Shown here one piece after another: positions 60,256-64,000 of a stretch of DNA of 64,000 nucleotides (position 1 is the stretch's first letter; each line of letters starts with the position of its first letter). Source of the stretch: Hyalangium gracile (GTDB lineage: Bacteria; Myxococcota; Myxococcia; Myxococcales; Myxococcaceae); assembly GCF_020103725.1 (NCBI RefSeq), contig NZ_JAHXBG010000037.1, positions 43,886 through 107,885 on the forward strand. Direction: 5' to 3'. The position numbers and the translations under genes were made by a program. Below the pieces are notes generated by a model. The model was not told the DNA's origin and ran no database searches. It was given only the letters and a program-made list of their open reading frames with translations.

Positions 60256-61935
60256 GTGTCTATCCGTCTTCCCGGCGCACCCGCTACGGGCGCGCGTCTG
60301 GGGCCCTGCTTTGGCGGCTGGGTCCTCATCGTCCTCTTTCAGTTCGCGTGTGCCACGAACACCCGACAGGGCAGCTCCGTGGCCTATCGCTCCAACTCGC
60401 TCGCGTCCCCGCCGGCACCAGAGGAGCGTGTGGCCGTCACGGTGGAGCCAGGGCTCGAGTCCGCCACGTTGTACGTCATGGACTTCATCGAGCCTGGCGC
60501 CGTGCCTACGCGGCCAGTGCCCATCCCCAGGGCCGAGTTCCAGCAGTCCTTCCTACGCCTGGCTCGCGAGGTGCGGCTGGGGGTGAAAGCTCCACGAGAG
60601 GCCGCCCGGGAGTTGCTCGACCTCCTGCGACCACCCGAGGGCGTCGAGACTGTGGACAGCCAGGGGGACTGGCTGCTGGAGGTGTATCGCCATCAAGCCT
60701 ACACCCTCGTGCCCGAGCGTCAGGAGGGGCTGGTTCGCCTTGCCCCCGAGGCGGATGCAGCCCTGAAGGCGAAGTACCTCCAGTGGTGCGAGTCACGAGG
60801 AGGAGGCGACTGCCTGGGCCTGCTGGACGACGGGCCCTACCTGCGTACGGACGACCGGCGCACCCTGGCTCTGGCGTTCGCTTTCGGCACTGTGCTCGAC
60901 GAGACGCAGGCGGCCCTGGCGCGCGAGCTGCTGGACGTACGGGCACTCGTCTCCATGGTCGTCTGGACGGTGGCCCTCTACTGCATGATGTGGGTAGTGC
61001 CCGAGCCGACGACCAAAGCCGTCGCTGCCGGCATGACCCTCCTCCTGATGGGCTACCTGGGCCTCGAGACGGTGTACGGGCTGATGGACGGGTGGGCCCG
61101 CATGGCCGACGCAGCGCACGACGCCCCCACCTTCGAAGAGTTGCGCGCGGCGGGCGAGAAATTCGGCCAGGTGCTGGGCGAGGACGCGGCACGGGCCATG
61201 ATTCTCGCCGTGGCCACTCTCAGCGGGCACACGGTGGGACAGGTGGCTGCGCGGGTGAGACTGCTGCCGAGATTCAACCTCGCGGGGGCGCAGTTCGAGG
61301 CTCAGGGCGGTGCCGCCGCCATGGGGCGCTTGGAGGGCACGGAGGCGGCGCTCACGACGGAGGGGGCGCTGGCCAAGGCCGTGGTGTCAGTGGAAACGGT
61401 CGCCATCTCTCCTCAGGGCCCCATGGCCGTGGTGATGCTCAAGAAGGGGCGCGGCCGGAGCGGGGGACACGCTCCTGGGGGGCGCTCCGCCGAAACCCTC
61501 ATTCGTCACCGAGGCGGCAACCGGCAGGTGGAACTCAGCGACGGCCAGCGCTGGCACTTGCCTCGTGGCAGATCGGTGGCCGACATTCCCGCCGAGGATC
61601 AGGTGGGCGACATGCTCCAGGATGCTGTCACCAGGGCTGCGAAGGAGTGGGGGCCCCACAGGCTCAGCCAGAACGAGCGAAGAGCCATCGACGATGCCAG
61701 GCAGAGGGGCGAATATTGGTTGGCGCGGTTGCTGGAGCGCGAGGCCCAGGGGCGGTTCGTACACGAAGAGCTCAAAGCCCGGTTGCGAGGGAGCCTTCGG
61801 TACAAACACCAGGGAGTGGACGTGGTTGACCTGAAGACGGGCCATAAGTACGAGATTCTCTCCGGCACGGAGTCGAATCTCGCGCGTCATGGCAGGCGCA
61901 TGACGGGTGAGTTCTTCCGGATGCTCACCTTCTAA
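60256..61935 (+). CDS. SitA-like polymorphic toxin lipoprotein
   Basis: A 559-residue protein with an N-terminal export helix and Cys32 (VLIVLFQFACATN), though the lipobox is imperfect. The conserved carrier (about 150-330) has the motif KAKYLQWCESRGGGDCLGLL, two hydrophobic helices (VSMVVWTVALYCMMWVVP; MTLLLMGYLGLETVYGLMDG) and ELRAAGEKFGQVLGEDAARAM, and the same elements occur in the neighbour at 62846. SitA lipoproteins of Myxococcus pass between kin by TraAB outer-membrane exchange. The C-terminal about 150 residues are different and include YKHQGVDVVDLKTGHKYEILSG, similar to restriction-endonuclease-fold toxin domains, so a DNase is a guess. GTG 60256 is the start. The cognate immunity gene should be the next one, 11 bases on. 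Confidence 0.75.
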   Translation: MSIRLPGAPATGARLGPCFGGWVLIVLFQFACATNTRQGSSVAYRSNSLASPPAPEERVAVTVEPGLESATLYVMDFIEPGAVPTRPVPIPRAEFQQSFLRLAREVRLGVKAPREAARELLDLLRPPEGVETVDSQGDWLLEVYRHQAYTLVPERQEGLVRLAPEADAALKAKYLQWCESRGGGDCLGLLDDGPYLRTDDRRTLALAFAFGTVLDETQAALARELLDVRALVSMVVWTVALYCMMWVVPEPTTKAVAAGMTLLLMGYLGLETVYGLMDGWARMADAAHDAPTFEELRAAGEKFGQVLGEDAARAMILAVATLSGHTVGQVAARVRLLPRFNLAGAQFEAQGGAAAMGRLEGTEAALTTEGALAKAVVSVETVAISPQGPMAVVMLKKGRGRSGGHAPGGRSAETLIRHRGGNRQVELSDGQRWHLPRGRSVADIPAEDQVGDMLQDAVTRAAKEWGPHRLSQNERRAIDDARQRGEYWLARLLEREAQGRFVHEELKARLRGSLRYKHQGVDVVDLKTGHKYEILSGTESNLARHGRRMTGEFFRMLTF

Positions 61936-61946
61936 AAGGAGCAACC

Positions 61947-62573
61947 ATGGGATGGCTCGAGAACGTTCTCATGGAGAACAAGGAGATTGTAGACGAGCGG
62001 CTGGAGTTGACTGACAAGAATTCGCTCTATTTCCTTGGCCCCAACCTATTGCTTAGAAACTGCACTGTCATCCTGAAGGTCTCCGCAAGGAACCTGATCA
62101 TCGTTGGGGCTCGGTTCATTGACTGCACCTTCGAGGTGAAGCAGGAACTGAAAAACCACCAGCAATGGGTGAAGGCCTCCCTCAAGGGGTGCCGCTTCAA
62201 GGGGCGGCTGACTGGGTGCGACTTTGGGCACTGGCCCGACTACGGCACAGGTTGGGAGCACGGGGCCATCGAGGACTGCGACTTCACCGAGGCTCGCTTG
62301 GATGGCTGCCGTATCATGGGCTCTGACCCTGCCACCATCCGCTTTCCGAAGTGGCCCTGCTTCACCATCTTGGACCCCATTGGCCATGCCTCCAAACTCC
62401 GCAGCGCGACGTGGCCGGGCCGGTTTGGCTCTGTCGTCGTGGACGAACTTCACACCCAACCGGCTTGCACCAAGGCGTTGACTGAACACGCCCTCACCAT
62501 TGCAAAGCAGTTGGACACCACCCCGGAGGAACTCCGGGCTGTTGTCGAGAAGTTCGACTGCATCGTTTATTAA
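61947..62573 (+). CDS. Probable immunity protein (pentapeptide-like repeats)
   Basis: A 208-residue cytoplasmic protein whose first two thirds have a rung pattern like pentapeptide or right-handed beta-helix repeats (LLLRNCTVILKVSARNLIIVGARFIDCTF; KASLKGCRFKGRLTGCDFGHW; AIEDCDFTEARLDGCRIMGSD), with Cys in many turns. The end is helical. It begins 11 bases after the SitA-like stop with AAAAGGAG before the ATG. This tight coupling is the hallmark of toxin-immunity pairs, and the absence of a signal peptide fits a toxin that acts in the cytoplasm. The partner assignment is inferred from synteny. Base composition is lower in GC than the neighbours. Confidence 0.65.
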   Translation: MGWLENVLMENKEIVDERLELTDKNSLYFLGPNLLLRNCTVILKVSARNLIIVGARFIDCTFEVKQELKNHQQWVKASLKGCRFKGRLTGCDFGHWPDYGTGWEHGAIEDCDFTEARLDGCRIMGSDPATIRFPKWPCFTILDPIGHASKLRSATWPGRFGSVVVDELHTQPACTKALTEHALTIAKQLDTTPEELRAVVEKFDCIVY

Positions 62574-62693
62574 AATCCCGCGCCAGCCCACCCGCTGCTC
62601 GAACGCGTCGATCTGCTCGGGCGTGGCCGGTGGATTGGGGGAGTGGTGGCGCGAGACCTCTTCGATCAAGGCGTTCAAGGCCATGGACTTCAA
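62574..62693 (-). pseudogene. 5' remnant of an SMI1/KNR4 (SUKH) immunity gene
   Basis: On the minus strand about 40 codons read LNALIEEVSRHHSPNPPATPEQIDAFEQRVGWRG, the typical opening of myxobacterial SMI1/KNR4-family immunity proteins (PPAT.E.I..FE.R.G..L). Start candidates are TTG 62693 or ATG 62684. After GWR the similarity ends and the frame runs into the antisense of the immunity gene at 61947. The remnant shows that a different toxin-immunity pair once lay here in the opposite direction. Confidence 0.55.
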
Positions 62694-62845
62694 TCCGTGT
62701 AGGGCAGGTCGGGGCTCACCATGCTCCACCTGCTGGTCCCCATCGCATCAGGTGTCCGTGAGCCTCCGTGATTGACGGACCTGTCATGGCTCCGCTGTAA
62801 TCGCGGGTGCTGCTCCTGGCGTGGGGCATGCTCAGGAGGCCTCAT

Positions 62846-63928
62846 ATGCCACGCTTGGCGGTGGTGCTGCTGGCCGCATTCCTCGCGGGGTGCAGCAGCC
62901 CAACGAAGGTCGTTCGCTTGGACACAGGCCAGGGCGAGCCCCGCGTCCATGTGCCACGCCGCGACGTAGAACCGGTGGAGGTGAGCCAAGAGGAGTTCAA
63001 GGAGGCGGTGGCGGAACATGCCCCCTCCGTGCCAGTTGTGGAGAGGCCCCTGGAGTATGCCAGGCGGCTTTTTGGAGTGCCCGAGCGAAGCGGCTGGTAC
63101 TGGTATGAGGGCAGGAGCCAGCGCCTCATGGCCTCGGAACCGGGGAGCGCCCGGAACCTGCGCTTGCTGCCCGAGGACGAGGAGCTGAAGCGCTGCTACC
63201 TGCTGTGGTGCGAGCGGACATGGGGCCCCGGGGATTGCCTGCGCCTGCTGGTGGATAAGCCTTTCCTGGATGGAGATGCCAGGTACGCGTTGGCCATGGC
63301 CATTGCGCAGAGCAGGGTGCTGGGGGCCATGAAGGAGGAACTCGGGCGATTGGTGAGCCCACAGGCGGTGGTGGCGACAGTGGTGAGCGGACTGACCATG
63401 TACGCGATCCTGCTCGTGCTCCCCGAGCCGGTGAGCAAGGGCGTGGCTGCGCTGCTGATGGTGGGGGCCGTGGCCTATCTGGGCTGGGACACGGTGTGGC
63501 GCCTCATTGATGGGTGGCTGGTGCTGATGAAGGAAGTGGATGAGGCGACCTCCTTCGATGCCATCTCCGCGGCAGGAGAGAAGTTCGGGGAGACGATGGG
63601 GGAGAAGGCCGCGCGAGCCTTCGTCATGCTGGGCACTGTGGCTCTGGGAAACACGGCGACAGGCATCGTGGCGACCCTCCCGAAGCTGCCTGGGGCCAGG
63701 CAGGCGGCAGTGGTGGCCGAGGCGCAGCTGAACATCCGCTTGACGGCCCCGGCTCTGGCTCAAGTGGAGTCGGTCGCCATCAGTGCCGAGGGCATCACTA
63801 TCGCGCTGTCCCCCAATGCGGTCGCCATGACAGCGCGGGCTGCGGGCAGTGCTGGTGGTGCGACCAAGGCTGGCTTCAGGGCCTTCAAGTCCATGAGGGA
63901 CTTCAAGAACGCGATGGGCCCAGCCTGA
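62846..63928 (+). CDS. SitA-like lipoprotein without toxin domain
   Basis: A 360-residue lipoprotein with a good lipobox (VVLLAAFLAGC). ATG 62846 is chosen because AGGAGG lies seven bases upstream; an upstream GTG at 62807 is less likely. The carrier region matches the toxin at 60256: ELKRCYLLWCERTWGPGDCLRLL, the hydrophobic helices AVVATVVSGLTMYAILLVLP and VAALLMVGAVAYLGWDTVWRLIDG, and AAGEKFGETMGEKAARAF. It ends at AMGPA where related proteins usually enter a toxin domain. The same frame stays open past TGA 63926-63928 to the window end. It is thus either toxin-less or a nonsense-truncated toxin. Confidence 0.72.
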   Translation: MPRLAVVLLAAFLAGCSSPTKVVRLDTGQGEPRVHVPRRDVEPVEVSQEEFKEAVAEHAPSVPVVERPLEYARRLFGVPERSGWYWYEGRSQRLMASEPGSARNLRLLPEDEELKRCYLLWCERTWGPGDCLRLLVDKPFLDGDARYALAMAIAQSRVLGAMKEELGRLVSPQAVVATVVSGLTMYAILLVLPEPVSKGVAALLMVGAVAYLGWDTVWRLIDGWLVLMKEVDEATSFDAISAAGEKFGETMGEKAARAFVMLGTVALGNTATGIVATLPKLPGARQAAVVAEAQLNIRLTAPALAQVESVAISAEGITIALSPNAVAMTARAAGSAGGATKAGFRAFKSMRDFKNAMGPA

Positions 63929-64000
63929 GGCATCCCCTCATATAACGCCGAAGGTTTCGCGGAAAACGGGCTGCTCACGAACGAGCTGGCCGAAGAGCTC
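63929..64000 (+). other. In-frame open sequence after the stop of the SitA-like gene
   Basis: The 24 codons after TGA 63926-63928 read GIPSYNAEGFAENGLLTNEL and go on open to the window edge in the same frame. The composition is protein-like. They may be the lost toxin part behind a premature stop, or the start region of another gene cut by the window. Confidence 0.35.

Overview
The window is about 68% GC and reads as a chromosomal segment of a myxobacterium (Myxococcota, probably the Cystobacter/Archangium/Stigmatella/Hyalangium side). The lineage call rests on a MYXO-CTERM type C-terminus at 17711, two lipoproteins of the SitA polymorphic-toxin type that travel by outer-membrane exchange, and a myxobacterial style type VI secretion (T6SS) locus. 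No tRNA, rRNA, CRISPR array or insertion sequence was seen.

Layout. 1-9.7 kb is ordinary chromosome: the end of an unidentified membrane protein, nhaA, a convergent phosphatase/phosphotransferase pair, two small lipoproteins (the first broken by a one-base deletion), a conserved hypothetical, a DEAD-box RNA helicase with a DbpA-type C-terminus, another hypothetical, and an OmpA-family protein. 9.8-17.7 kb is one giant lipoprotein made of tandem ASH/choice-of-anchor-D repeats. Its frame is broken at 11940, and the break is exactly explained by loss of one 275-base segment between near-identical repeats. 17.7-35.5 kb is a plus-strand T6SS operon: a degenerate adenylate-forming enzyme, a PAAR-like DUF4280 protein, TssA/IglI-like, TssG, TssB, TssC, Hcp, TssK, TssE, a gp27-like VgrG, a separate beta-helix needle protein, TssF, TssL, a small protein, TssM and TssJ. 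The ClpV ATPase is not in the window.

35.5-50.2 kb is an accessory T6SS region. A minus-strand cassette carries a second VgrG with a helical tail and two coiled-coil proteins (74 and 750 residues). It is followed by a Pro/Ala-rich lipoprotein, two very large leaderless peptidoglycan-hydrolase polyenzymes (840 and 1091 residues, each with several catalytic domains, the second also with an annexin repeat), two small secreted proteins that could be immunity factors, and a divergent protein that looks like a TssB-TssC fusion. I infer that the sheath machinery fires the VgrG/PAAR spikes and that the two polyenzymes are cargo degrading the cell wall of competitors.

50.3-55.7 kb holds three overlapping genes of the Wadjet/MksBEF plasmid-defence condensin (jetA, jetB, jetC) without an adjacent jetD nuclease gene. 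55.9-60.0 kb is housekeeping: an AI-2E family transporter, folD, xseB and xseA, the last with an unusual N-terminal HARP-like domain. 60.0-64.0 kb is a rapidly turning-over toxin locus: a truncated alpha/beta hydrolase, a SitA-like toxin with a candidate immunity gene, a remnant of an SMI1/KNR4 immunity gene, and a second SitA-like lipoprotein that stops before any toxin domain while its frame stays open past the stop codon to the window edge.
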